Shown one piece after another: positions 33,782-46,400 of a stretch of DNA of 64,000 nucleotides. Origin of the DNA: Lithobates sylvaticus. Lineage: Eukaryota > Chordata > Amphibia > Anura > Ranidae. A program made the translations under genes and the position numbers. The DNA is taken from contig CM053033.1 of assembly GCA_028564925.1 (NCBI GenBank), positions 83,807,468 to 83,871,467 on the forward strand. The letters run 5' to 3'. A model generated the notes under the pieces. It searched no databases and had not been told where the DNA came from. It worked only from the letters and a program-made list of their open reading frames with translations. How positions within the stretch are numbered: the stretch's first letter is position 1; each line of letters begins with the position of its first letter.

Positions 33782-35020
33782 TTACTCTGATACCCCCTAA
33801 CTAAAATCTAGTGGAACCAATTGCATTCAGAAGTCACCTAATTAGTTAATGGAGTCCACCTGTGTGTAATTTAATCTCAGTATAAATACAGCTGTTCTGT
33901 GAAGCTCTCAGAGGTTTGTTAGTGAACAAACCGCATCATGAAGGCCAAGGAGCGCACCACACAGGTCAGGGATGAAGAAGTTTAAAGCAGGGTTAGGTTG
34001 TAAAACAATATCCAAACTTTGAACATCTCAAAGAGCACTGTTCAATCCATCATCCGAAAATGGAAAGAGTATGGCACAACTGCAAACCTACCAAGACATG
34101 GACGTCCACCTAAACTGACAGGCCGGGAAAGGAGAGCATTAATCAGAGAAGCAGCCAAAGAGGCCCATGGTAACTCTGGAGGAGCTGCAGAGATCCACAG
34201 CTCAGGTGGGAGAATCTGTCGTGCACTCCACAAATCTGGCCTTTATTGAAGCGTGGCAAGAAGAAAGCCATAAGAAGTTGCATTTGAAGTTTGCGAGAAG
34301 CCATGTGGGGGACACAGCAAACGTGGAAGAAGGTGCTCTGGTCAGATGAGACAAAAATTTAACTTTTTGGCCTAAAAACTGTGTGGCGGATAACTAACAC
34401 TGCACATCACCCTGAACACCCCATCCCTACTGTGAAACATGGTGGTGGTAGCATCATGTTGTGGGGATGCTTTTCTTCAGCAGGGACAGGGAGGTGATGG
34501 GAAGATGAATGAAACCAAATACAGGGCAATCGTAGAAGAATACCTCTTGGAGTCTGCAAAAAACTTGAGACTGGGGTGGAGGTTCACCTTCCAGCAGGAC
34601 AACGACCCTAAAGATACAGCCAGAGCTACAATGGAATGGTTTAGATCAAAGCATATTCATACGTTAGAATGGCCCAGTCAAGGTCCAGACCTAGATCCAA
34701 TTGAGAATCTGTGGCAAGACTTGAAAATTGCTGTTCAGACGCTCTCCATCCAATCTGACAGAGCTTGAGCCATTTTGCAAAGAAGAATGGGCAAAAAACC
34801 TTTTTCACACTCTAGATGTGCAAAGCTGGTAGAGACATCCCCCAATAGAGTTGCAGCTGTAATTGCAGCCAAAGGTGGTTCTACAAAGTATTGACTCGGG
34901 GGGACTGAATACAAATGCACGCCACACTTTTCCTATATTTGTAAAAAAAAAAAGGTTGAAAACCATTTATAGTTTTCCTTCCGCTTCACAATTATGTGCC
35001 ATTTTTGTATTGGTCTATCA

Positions 35021-35177
35021 CAAGGATATGCAAATAGCGGCCCTCCAGCTATTGCAGAACTACAAGTCCCATGAGGCATAGCGAGACTCTGCCAGCCACA
35101 AGCATGACACCCAGAGGCAAAAGCATGATGGGACTTAGTTTTGCAACAGCTGGAGGTCCGCTAATTGCATATCCCTG
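35021..35177. mobile_element. hAT MITE inside the Tc1 right end, 8-bp duplication
   Basis: GTCTATCA at 35013-35020 is repeated at 35178-35185. The ends CAAGGATATGCAAAT and ATTGCATATCCCTG are inverted. The body shares GCCCTCCAGCT and ACTACAAGTCCCATGAGGCA with the copy at 50063. Confidence 0.85.
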
Positions 35178-35829
35178 GTCTATCACATAAAATCCAAATA
35201 AAATACATTTACGTTTTCGGTTGTAACAAAATATGGAAAATTTCAAGAGGTATGAATACTTTTTCAAGGCACTGTATATAGCCTAACTATAACTTGTGTT
35301 TGTTTAACATAGTTTCCTTATCAGTAAAGATAAACGATACTGTCCCTGTGGAACCAGCTGAGGTGATATTTGTTTGGCAGTCCCAATGTCATGGCTGGAA
35401 ATTGCAACAACGCTTTCCCATGCTGAGTTAAAGTTAAAAATACCTAAGTGAAAAGTCTCTGATGTAGGCTGGCATAACAACCCCCCCCCCCCCCCAGCTG
35501 CAAACTCATTTCAGAGCAGTGAAATACTGTATGTTGAAACACCAACGGCCCTGCTTCACTGCCCTAGAATTTAGTTTACAGTCCCGAATCAGGGAATGGC
35601 AGGCAACATCTCTCCATGTTTCTGTCACCAGGGAAGAGTGATTGTCATTTTATAGCTATACTAACCCGCTGTAGATCAATATGAGAAAAGAATGTAAGAA
35701 GTGATGGTGTTGGAAGTTTTAGTTAGAGATTTGTTCAGGCAGGGTTATAAGAGAAAATAAATGTAAATTTTTATGTAATTTGCAACACTGGACTGGTCTG
35801 TTCACAATGATGAATTCACAGTTCTTGTA

Positions 35830-35977
35830 CAACAAAACAGGAAACCCCTATTGGTGGACTTTTTAGGCACGTACACAGGTACACATTTTTTACTCTTTAA
35901 TTAAACTAATTATTTTTAATTACCTTACCTGTGTACGTGCCTGAAAAGTCCACCAATAGGGGTTTCCTGTTTTGTTG
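35830..35977. mobile_element. Near-perfect palindromic MITE
   Basis: The arms of about 50 bp (CAACAAAACAGGAAACCCCT facing AGGGGTTTCCTGTTTTGTTG) differ at about one site in the outer 48 bp. The loop is AT-rich. TTCTTGTA before it and TTCTTGAT after it look like a decayed 8-bp duplication, as in hAT elements. Confidence 0.8.
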
Positions 35978-36272
35978 TTCTTGATATTGGATGTGGCACA
36001 ACAACATTGCAGAACTGTGCCGTTCTAAACATATTTTTCACAGTTCTTGTAGAGCATTCAATGGCTCACCAATGAAAATTATAGAAAATGCTGTTGTCTA
36101 CACCAACTAATTAGCTCTTTTCCTACAGGGGGTAGATAGGTAGATTCTGGTTGCTATGGACATCCTCTTCCAAGCTTCAGTCTACTTCCTTACAAAAAAG
36201 TTTTGTGTTGATCTTTCCCACAAAGTGCACAAGAGGTATTTTGTCTAAACAGGTTATATGAAGCTGTCTCTT

Positions 36273-37476
36273 CTAATCCTCATCACTATCTTCCTCCATC
36301 AGTAATATTTTGGGAATGTCTTTTGGTATTTCATCTCCCTGGTATTTACCTTGAAATGAAATGGAGAGGTCCACAATCCCATAGAGTGGATTGTCTTTTG
36401 CAGAACTTTCTGCTCCTGGAGTAGATTCAAAGTTTCCCATTGCAGCTGGAATATAACCTTGAGAAGCAGAGGACTTCTTCAGGACACTTTTGCTAAATGA
36501 CGGTCCTCTAGGGGTGCATGGCTTTGTAATCCTGGGGCTTTTCTCTTTGGCTTGATTGCCGTGCTTGTCTGGTAGCGACTGAGGTAATGTGGTCCAGTCT
36601 ATACTGTTATCAGGGGTGAACTCAAATTTAAGTTTAGGGATAAAGATTGCATTTTCTTCTGTACTTCTTGTTAGTACCAGTACTCCCTGACTCCTCCTTA
36701 TGACATCATTTCTCCTTGAAGAAATGTGTGACTTGGTGTCCTCTTGGCTACTAGATGCTCCTAGGTCTGCTATATTTGAGGCTTGGCCAAAGTCCACACT
36801 GATTTTCTGTGCTAATACTGGTAATGACACACACCGTTCATCTGTACCCTCTGCATCATTGGCCCTAGGACTTTTTGATGTAATATTTTGACTGCTTGTT
36901 TTGACCCTAGGACTTGTCTTCAAGTGTTCAAGACTTGATATGGTATCTTCTTGACTCTGTGTTTTGGTGCTCACTTCTCCTTGTGTGTTGTGTAAAGCAT
37001 TTGCTTGAGACTGGGTAAGGTCAGCAGATGCTACCTCAGGCTGAAGTCCTTCAGTTTCATGGTTCTCCTTACTAGTAAGTTGTAGTTCATAATCTGACTT
37101 TGTTTCTCCTTCTAAAAGTTGTCCTTGGATTTCTACTTTTTCCTTTGTTTCAAAATCTTCTTCTTTGACATCTTTATTAATATTCAAAATTCTTTCTTGA
37201 AAGGTCAGCATTTCCTGCGGGTCTCTATTTTTGGTTTCTTCTGTGGAACTACCATCAATCCAAGCTGTCTCATCATGTTTGCTTTTAAATTTCTCGTTGG
37301 TAATAAGCTGGGGTGAAGTTTGCGGGTTATAGGACTCTTGACCGATGTTAGATGAGCTGGATTCTGTACCATCTTTCTCATTAAGGACCAGACCATCTAT
37401 TTGGTGGGTCAGCAGCAGGTGGCTTTCATGATCTTCTGAGGTTTTGTTCAGTTTTGTAGATATGTTACTGTCCGGC
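36273..37476 (-). CDS. Unrecognised gene, last exon (residues 189-589)
   Basis: A 401-residue open frame that begins within codon 189 after the acceptor TTACTCTCCAG and ends TGA at 36273. Conserved-looking patches are IPKLKFEFTPDNSIDWTTLP (about 468-487), SPRITKPCTPRGPSFSKSVL and NPLYGIVDLSISFQGKYQ. The length, the lack of stops and the codon usage make it clearly real. Confidence 0.9.
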
Positions 37477-40400
37477 CTGGAGAGTAAAATAATTGTATGC
37501 ATCACTAATTGTTATGTGTCATACAGTAAGTAGTAGAACAAAGAACAGATTGATGGTCCCATAGCACGCAGTTGCAAAAACAAGTTGGCCATAGAACTAT
37601 CTGGGCAAGTTCAGTTTTAACTGTCTACTTCCTGTCCCAATAAATAGGTGGGATCATCTCCCCTCTGATTGGACAATGAAGGAATACAGACATCATCTCT
37701 TTTCTGTACGTTTTTTTTCTGATAAACAACAAGGACCTATTGGCTCATTGTGATGCTGTGCATGGGGTCATGGGAAGCTTATGGAGGTACTTCTATCCTA
37801 TGTAAAGATACATGTAACTATTTTTTAAAAGTAATGACTCAATAAATAAACTGTACATTTAAGCTGCAAGTGCCACTCACCTGATTTTTTTATTTTATTT
37901 ATGCCACACAAAATGAACTCAAAAGAGAGACACTTTGTTGGGGCAGCTCCAAGGAATGTGGTCACAGCCACCCACAAGAGATATCAAAGTCATTAAATAG
38001 ACTGAACTTATGTTTCGTACAAAATAGACACGAGCTGAACATTATCTTTTGTTATATAATAAGTAAACTCTCTCACCGTCTTCTAGGAATTCCAGCGATC
38101 TTCCTTGAAGGGGACACCTGTTTCACTGGAAATCTGAGAACTGTTACGTGCCTGGAGTTCAAAGAACGCTGCTTGCTGGCATGTTCCTGGTGAAGATATG
38201 AGTGCAGCCTCGCCTCTCCTGCTCAAACATGCAGAAGGGTTTTTAGAGTCAAAGGGAGAAATATATGGGCTGTAAATTAACAAACTGCCCTCAGTGCTTA
38301 ACTTATACAAACAACTGATTGCTACTGTGAAATAAAGTTATATCACCAACAATTACTCCTACTCCAGAGGTTCTTGCATTCTAACGTTCCCACCATAGTA
38401 TATCCCCACATATTCCAGAGAACACTGAAGCATTCACATGACTTTCTGCATCAGAGAGCTTACACTCTTAAGTCTCACCAATGTCATATGCTAGTATATA
38501 TTTATACAGCTCTGACACATTCTGTAGTGCTGTGTATATATACCCCATGCACCAGGGGAGCTTAAAGCGGTTCTGCACTGTCTGTAATTTTTTTTTTTTT
38601 TTTTAGTACAATGCAAAGGATTAGGAGATGTAAATTAAGCACTCACGTGTTCCATTTTCCTAACGAACTGCTGCCGGTTTTCGTCACATAAAAAAAGTTA
38701 TAAAAAATCTTGCTGCTGGGTGCCATCTTGCCTGTGGGCATGTAAAACCACACAGGCACTTCAGATGGCCCAGCATGCACCGCCGTTATTGCGCCGATCT
38801 CGCGCGTGTGCAGCAACAGCAAAGTGTAGCTCACGTTCGCCGAAATCTCGCGAGATTTCGGCCACATCCGCCGAAATCTTGCCAGATTTTGGCAGGATCC
38901 CCATAAATCTTGCGAGATTTCGGCACAAGCCCCGTAAATCTCGCGAGATTTCGGCGGATGTCCGCACTGACTCCTGGGATCAATGACGCCAGATCTCAGG
39001 AGACAGTGCGGCATGACGAGGTTCAACGCACAGACCCCGCCCACCGCCGAAGAGACAGAGCAGCAATTACAAGGTAAGTGAAAATACATGTGGGGAGCTG
39101 ATGCATGTGGCTAGCGATCGCGATGTCTGCTTGCAACCCTTGATCGCTCCACAGAGAGGCAGAGCGGGGATCTGTCAATGTAAACAAACAGATCCTGTTC
39201 TGTCAGGGGAGTAGAGAATGATCATCTGTTCCTAATGAGTCAGTCCATTCCCCCCACAGTTAGAAGCACCTCCCAGGGAACACATTTAACCCCTTGATCG
39301 CTCCATAGTGTTAACCCCTTCCCTGCCAGTGTCATTTTTACAGTAAACAGTGCATTTTTATAGCACTGATCGCTGTATAAGTGTCAGTGGTCCCAAAGTG
39401 TCTGATCTGTCTGCCACAATGTCGTAGTCCCGCTAAAAATCACTGATCACTGTCATTACTAGTAAAAAAAAAAAAAGTATAATAAAAATGCCAGAAATGT
39501 TTCCCCTATTTCGTAGACGCTATAACTTTTGCGCAAACCAATATATATATATATATATGCTTATTGCAATTTTTTTTTTTCTTTCTTTTTTTAACCAAAA
39601 ATATGTAGAAGAATACATATTGGCCTAAACTGATGATATTTGTTGTTGTTTTTTTTTGTTTTTTTTGGGATATTTGTTATAGTAAAAAATATTGTGTTTT
39701 TCTTTTTCAAAATCGTCGCTCTTTTTTTGTTTATAGCGCAAAAAGTAAAAACCGCAGAGGTGATCAAATACCACCAAAAGAAAGCTCTATATGTGGGGGA
39801 AAAAAGGACGTCAAATATGTTTGGGTACAGCGTCACAAAACAGCGCAATTGTCAGTTAAAGCGACGCAGTGCCATATCGCAAAAAAATGGCCTGGTCATT
39901 AAGGGGGAAAATCTTCCGGTCTGTAAGTGGTTAAGCTAAGCCAGATAACCTTGAGCTATGGAGATTTATCATGAGTTCTAATGGTTTATTACAAAGCTGA
40001 AACAGCATGTTTTCTTCACAGATCTTTACAAATTACCTGGTTCCTACACTAAAGTCATTATTGGATATAGAAAAAGAAAATAATATTTTTTTTCTTGAAA
40101 TCCCTCCCCCATTGCAGTACCTGACTCAAAAGGCATAGCTGCTGCTAGGGAGGTCAAATTCTTCACTTTCTCAGGGTCCAAAAGTTTCAACCTGGTAAAC
40201 ATAATCACAGAAAACATTACACAGCGAGAGGCAAGCTAACAGTAGGCTATGTATAACGCAGGATTTTGTCTATCCTGCAGCAACAGATTAAAGTGCAAAC
40301 AACGAGCTGCAAATAGACACTGCCCTTTCCCTCTCCCCAATTAATGAATTATAAAGTACTTTGAAAGTGTGACATTAAGGCCTCATTCACACCGTGGTGT

Positions 40401-43400
40401 AGACGCCAGTTTTTCTGCACACGTTCTGCAAGGGCACAACAAAAAAAAATTGTTATCTATGTGCACTACCTACGGATTTTTTTTTTTTTCTGCGCAGGAA
40501 TCTGCAACGTAAAAAAACTGACATGACATTAACATTGCCGTGAATAGGGCACTTAACTGACGTGCATGAAAACATGTTTCATGCATGTATGGTGTGAACG
40601 AGTCCAAAAACAAACCTGTCAGCCATATTAAATCTTAAAAATCTTTGATGGAACTGTGCTGTCATGTCATACTACTGTGTTCTATTGCATACCTTTAAAT
40701 AAAGAAAAAAAAAAAATCTTAAAAAAGTGAATGTCCTCCCTATGTCCTGATTCACAACTATGCATTTTTAGTGCTTTTTTGCATTTTGCAGATTTAGTAC
40801 TAGAGAACATGTTCCATAGGAAACCATGTTAAATGGACTGTAGTGCAAATCTGCAAAATGCAAAAAGCACTAAAAATGCATAGATGTGAATCAGGCCTAA
40901 GAATCGATATCACAAGATACCTGCCATTATCTTCCTCTGTATTTCTCTGCAACTAATTGCAGGTTGTTGGTTTGAACCCGTCTTACCTGACTTCAAGGCT
41001 AAGCAACATCACCTATGATTACCTTGTTCAATGAAACTGTCCTAACTGGCAACTGATTGGAAAGGGGATGGTAGTTGGTGATGCCCTATCCTTAGCCCTG
41101 TGTGAAAAGGGCCAGCAGTCTGTTTTGATGGACTCCCGCGGGGGGAATCGATCAGTTGATCTCCGCTAAGCAGTCAGATGACAGGTCCATCTCTGCTCGG
41201 AGATGGACGGAGATGGACCCATCAGAGCCCCGCTGTCCTCTATGGAGATTGGATGAAAATTGATTCGCCTGTACGTTTTCACCCGATCCGCCAGACGGAT
41301 GGACAATAGGGTCTGGATTTGGCAGATAGCGCTGGATGTCAGCAGACATGTCACAGCTGACATCCGTAGCTCCATAGAGGTGTATGGAGCGTCCATTCGG
41401 GTCCGCCTGAAAAACGGACAGGCGGACCTGATCGGACAGCATGTGTGAAAGGGCCCTTATAGTACAACTAAAGTCCAAAGTTTTTTTTGTTTCGTTTTGG
41501 ACAGAGTGGAGATGGATTAGAACACCTGTCAGTTTTTATTGCCATCTGTGCCTCCGTTATAGAGAGTGAATCTCCCTATTTGTCCTGTTTACTATCATCA
41601 CTGAAAGTGAAAGTAAAAGAAAATCCCAAATTTTGGGTTGTCCCCAGAAAAGTAATAGTGTACGGGGCTTAAAGGAGAAATCTTCCAGTGGGGACACTAG
41701 TTCTGATGACCTGGAGGTCCCCAAGGAATTCCCTTAATTTGCAGGGATTTCCTCTCACTTCCTGTTTGGCTATGTGACAGGAAGTGGAGGGAAATCTTCG
41801 CAATGGGACACAAAAACCTGATGAGGGTTATTAACCCTCCTTTAAGCCCCGTACACACAATCAGAAAATCATACGAAAAATACCGCTTTCGAATCGATCG
41901 TACGATAATCAGATCGTTAGTACAGAGCTTTGGAGAGCCAATCATGAAAGTTCATCCTATATTATCTGATCGGACAAACACGAAAAAAAAAATGTCTACA
42001 ACTTTCATTTTTAATCAGTATAGCTGTCGTTCGAAAATATAATACAAATACAGTACAACACATTATTACATCACTTCCAAATTTTTATTCTTTCGTGCGA
42101 GAATTTTCGGGACTTTCTTTTGGTGGTATTTGATCACCTCAGACCTCAGCGACAATTTTGAAAAAAACGCATTATTTTTTACTTCTTGCTATAATAAATA
42201 GCCCAAAAAATATTTTAAAAAAATGTTTTTTTTCCCTCAGCTTAGGCCAATACGTATTCTTTTACATATTTTTGGTAAAAAAATAAAAATAAATAAAAAA
42301 AAAGATTGCAATAAGCTTTTATGGATTGGTTTGCGCAAAAGATATAGCGTCTACAAACTAGGGGATAGTTTTATGGCATTTTTATTAATATATATATTTT
42401 TTTTTACTAGTAATGGCGGCGATCAGCGATTTTTATCGTGACTGCGACATTATGGCGGACAGATCGGACACTTTTGGCACTATTTTGGGACCAGTCACAT
42501 TTATACAGTGATCAGTGCAATTAAAAATGCATTGATTACTGTGTAAATGTGACTGGCAGTGAACGGGTTAACCAGGAGGGGGCGCTGTAGGGGTTAAGTG
42601 TGTCCTAGGGAGTGATTCTAACTGTGGGGGGATGGGCTATGTGTGACATGACACTGATCACCGCTCCCGATTACAGGGAGCTGTGATCAGTGTCACTAGA
42701 CAGAACGGGGAAATGCTTGTTTACATCAGCATTTCACCATTCTTCCTCTCCGCGAGACGATCGCGGGTATCCCCGCGGACAACGCACCCACAAGCCGTGT
42801 CTTAAAAGGCAATGTACAGGTACGTTAGTATGCCTGTACGTGCCCTTCTGACGACGTATATCTGTGTGAGCCGGTCGGCAAGCGGTTAAAATAGATTAAT
42901 TCCTAGATCATCTCTTTCATCTAGTGGCCAAAATGCAGTATAGTTTTCTGAAATACCTCAATGAGAAATGATACCACGTTTTGGCCACTTTGTGGAGCTG
43001 ATCATATAGGTGTTAATCTATTTCAAAACATGCAGTGAAATTAGTTTGCACAAATGTTTCTGACATTTATGCAACAATTGTTTCATAAATAGACCCCTCA
43101 ATGTTCTAGGTGTCTAATTATCACTGTGCAGTCCAGTGGACACCAGAGTCAGACCCAGTGCTCTCAGTAAAATCTCTGGTCAGACCCATCCCCCCCCCCT
43201 CCCTTCTTTGCAATACAAGTCTGTGTGTGGAAGCTTGTGTTGAAAGGTGTCACTGTAAAGCCATTGTACACACAATCAGATTTTCGGACGACCGTTCGTC
43301 CGTTTTTTGTTGCATGCTAGTCTCATGTTGAAAGTGAAGAGGTTACCATACAAAAATTCTCGTACGACAGAATACAACTTCAGAAGTGATGTAATGTGTT

Positions 43401-46400
43401 GAATTGTTTTGTATGTATACTTTCGTTTCTGGAGCATGCCTAGTCTTGATGATTTTTTTCAGACGAAAATCATACTGATTATACGAAAATCGGATGTATG
43501 ATTAAAATTTTATAGTCTGCACATCCAGCTTTTGTCATACTAAAAAAACAAAAAAAAAAACAAAAAAAAATCGTAATCGGCTGTCAAAAGCACCATACTA
43601 ACGATCCGAAAATCAACAGGTCGGACGAAATTTTACTTCCGATTTTTGTATCATGTGTATGGGGCTTTACTTTGCTCTACTAGCAGAGACCACTGGAGAG
43701 GAAGGGTATTGAAAAGTTTTTCCTAGCAAAACTCAAAAATCATGTGGAGTATAAAGTGGAAAGAGATAAACAATGGTGTGAGACCTTAACCAAACCCCAG
43801 CATATCCATATGGTTGCTGTCTTACACTGGGATGAGCCCTGAAATCTCCCTGTTTTGCACTCATATCCCGCCATTGAAATCAGACAAAAATACCTTGCAC
43901 TCACTTACCCAGCCTTCTTCATCCTGACTGGTACCATCATGTAGGTGGCCTGCCTCTGAGTGCGAGGCTGTGTTAAAGGAGCACTCTGCCTCTCTCTAGG
44001 CACCCCAAGACTTGCACCTTGCTATGGAAAACAGATACATTTTAATAAAATTCAATAAAAGAAATGTATTCATCAGGCATGTTGAATTGTAACAGAGATA
44101 CATTTCAATCCAGTGATATGCAATTGTATGTTAGTGTTACTAAACCCACAACAGTAAAACCAGTCTGTATATGCAGCATAGCGTGCTTGTTATACTCACT
44201 GTGGAACTTAAGAGGTTAATCCTCTGCATTGTGTAAAAAGGCTGTTTTATCCTGTATTCACAGATCCTCCCCCTCCTGCACTGTCTATATCTGGGGAAGG
44301 CCAGCTAACACAGGCAGGGTAGCCGACCTGCACATGCTCAGTTGTGTCTTTTATGCTGGAGAGAACAGTTACTTGTTCCCAGAGATAGCCAGGTCACATG
44401 ATATTGGACATCACACATGTGGGCGTGTATACAGGCTGAAGTAAAAATCTCCTCCTTCCTCAACTCTCAGCACTGGAGAAACTCTGCAGTTTATCATGCA
44501 ACCATGGTATACAGACCATCCAAAAAGGTATATAGTGGCAGTATTTTAATGTAAAAAGAAGATTTATAAGCTGTGGGCACTGTGGGGGGGGGGGGGGGTG
44601 GATGAACTATTTTCATATCACTGGGTTTAGTAACACTTTAAGTTGTGCAGCTGGCTGCCAGGTGTTTCATTCAACTCCAGACTCTTCTGTCTCCCCTCCC
44701 CCATCTACACTGTCATGCTGGGAGCCAGAGCAGCCTGTGTAAAATCATCTTCTCATGCTGGCTGTGCTACGGCTCTGTGTGAGCCCCCCCCCCCCCCACA
44801 CTCACCTCTCCCTTCCTGACAGAAGAGCAAAGGACCAATCAGGGAGCAGGCGAGCTAGCCAAGCCATCTCACAGACTGTAATGCACAGAACTTGGGATCA
44901 TGGGAGATATAGTCAAAACAATATCTCTATAATGCAGGAACTGACTTTCATAATTATAAATCCATATAGATGTTTAGACTCAGGAGGAGGATTTACAGTA
45001 CACTACCTGGACAGGGCTTTTACTGCCTGGACAAGGATGAGAGAGGACCTCTGTATATCAGGCCCTGGACCCTGGGGAGCCCGGTCGGAGGGAACTGGAT
45101 CCTGTGACTGGGGGTTGAGAATGCTGGAGGCGGCACCACATCGGCTGCAACAGCAACACCCATGCCACTGCAAAAAAGAGGTTGAAGCATCCATCCACTA
45201 CCTGCAACCACTGCTGCTCACTGGAGGCTGCAGGGAGAGACTAAGGCTGGGTTCACACTGAATTCGGATGCGGCTCACAGCAGGAGTCTGGGGCATCCCT
45301 GTTCTCCGTTTAAGGGATGATTCAAGCCTGAATGTTTGCCTTTTCGAGTGGGGACACTAGTTCTGAGGGCCTGGGAGAGCAATGGATTCCCTTAATTTGC
45401 ATAGATTTCCTCTCACTTCCTGTTTGGCTATGGGGCAGGAAATTAAGGGAAATCTCTGCAATGGGACAAGGATGGTAAAAAATAAACTGACAGGGGCTAT
45501 AACCCTCCCTTACTCTATCCAAAATAAAAAAAAATAAAAAAGTGTTGCCTATAGTTCTACTTTAAAGTGGAGTTCCACTCCTAAAATTATTTTTGCATTA
45601 TTCAGCTGCATTAAAAACAATTAATAACTTTTGGAAAAAAAAATCCCTCGTAATCTGCCTCTCCTTGGCGCCTGACGTCATTGCTCGCTAGTGCTCCTGG
45701 GAGATGCTTGTCATCAATTCCCAGGAGTCACTGGACAGCGCTGAGGGCTTCGTTGCCATCACAACTGGGGCGGGCACTTCCGATGATGCCGCCCGTTGTG
45801 ATGGCAAAGTCTGAAGTATACAGTGCATGCGCAAGAACGGGCGGTGCATGCTGGTCGCTCAGCTGCACCAGAGCCCGGAAGATAGTGCTTGTGGGCTTCA
45901 CATGCCCACAAGCACTATGGAAACTTCCAGCATAGAGGAAGATAAGATATATTCCTCTATGAAATAGAATAGAGTCAATCTAGCGCTGATTCAAAACAAA
46001 AAAGTGAGTGCTATGAATAATCTTTAGAAACAAAACATATTCATCCAAAAAAAAAAAAACAGTGGGAACTCCGCTCCCAAACACAAATTTCTGATAATTT
46101 TATGGAGAGGACTAAGAAGATGTATGGTGCAGCAGAAAGCATATAGCACAGTGAGGAAGATTTGTGGTCCAGGATGATAGGACAGTCAAAATTAGAAGTG
46201 GCACACCCCCCTCCCCCCACAGTTGCGGAATGCCGTCCGCCCGCATACCGGAAGCAGTGCGGCTGCTTTATGGGGGTGCTAGACTAATTTGCCTTTCAGC
46301 CCAGTGCGCCCCATAAGACTGGCGCAACCCTAACAGTGTAGCACAACCAAGCTGCCGAGGATTCTTTCCGTGCTGCCCCCCTGCAAAGTGCTGCCCTAGG

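Larger units (their letters stand above)
33318..35278 (+). mobile_element. Tc1/mariner transposon with two nested MITEs
   Basis: It is the same family as 20418-22545. The left inverted end (33318-33392) is split from the body by a MITE. Transposase remnants on the plus strand are STVQSIIRKWKEYGTTANLP with NLPRHGRPPKLTGRERRALI (helix-turn-helix and GRPR hook, 34019-34249), [20 protein letters not shown] and [20 protein letters not shown] (second and third catalytic acids, 34439-34768). Frames shift between these blocks, so it is not active. The right end is AGGCACTGTA at 35278. Confidence 0.85.

Noticed and set aside
38083-38310. A 75-residue minus-strand frame taken at first as an exon of the unknown gene
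   Set aside because: Its frame meets no acceptor in phase with exon 5 and hits a stop before the donor. The 49-bp exon 38077-38125 in another frame fits both sides.
40965-41040. Possible tRNA-like box B (GGTTTGAACCC) near 40970
   Set aside because: No box A at the right spacing and no cloverleaf can be drawn. It is treated as chance.
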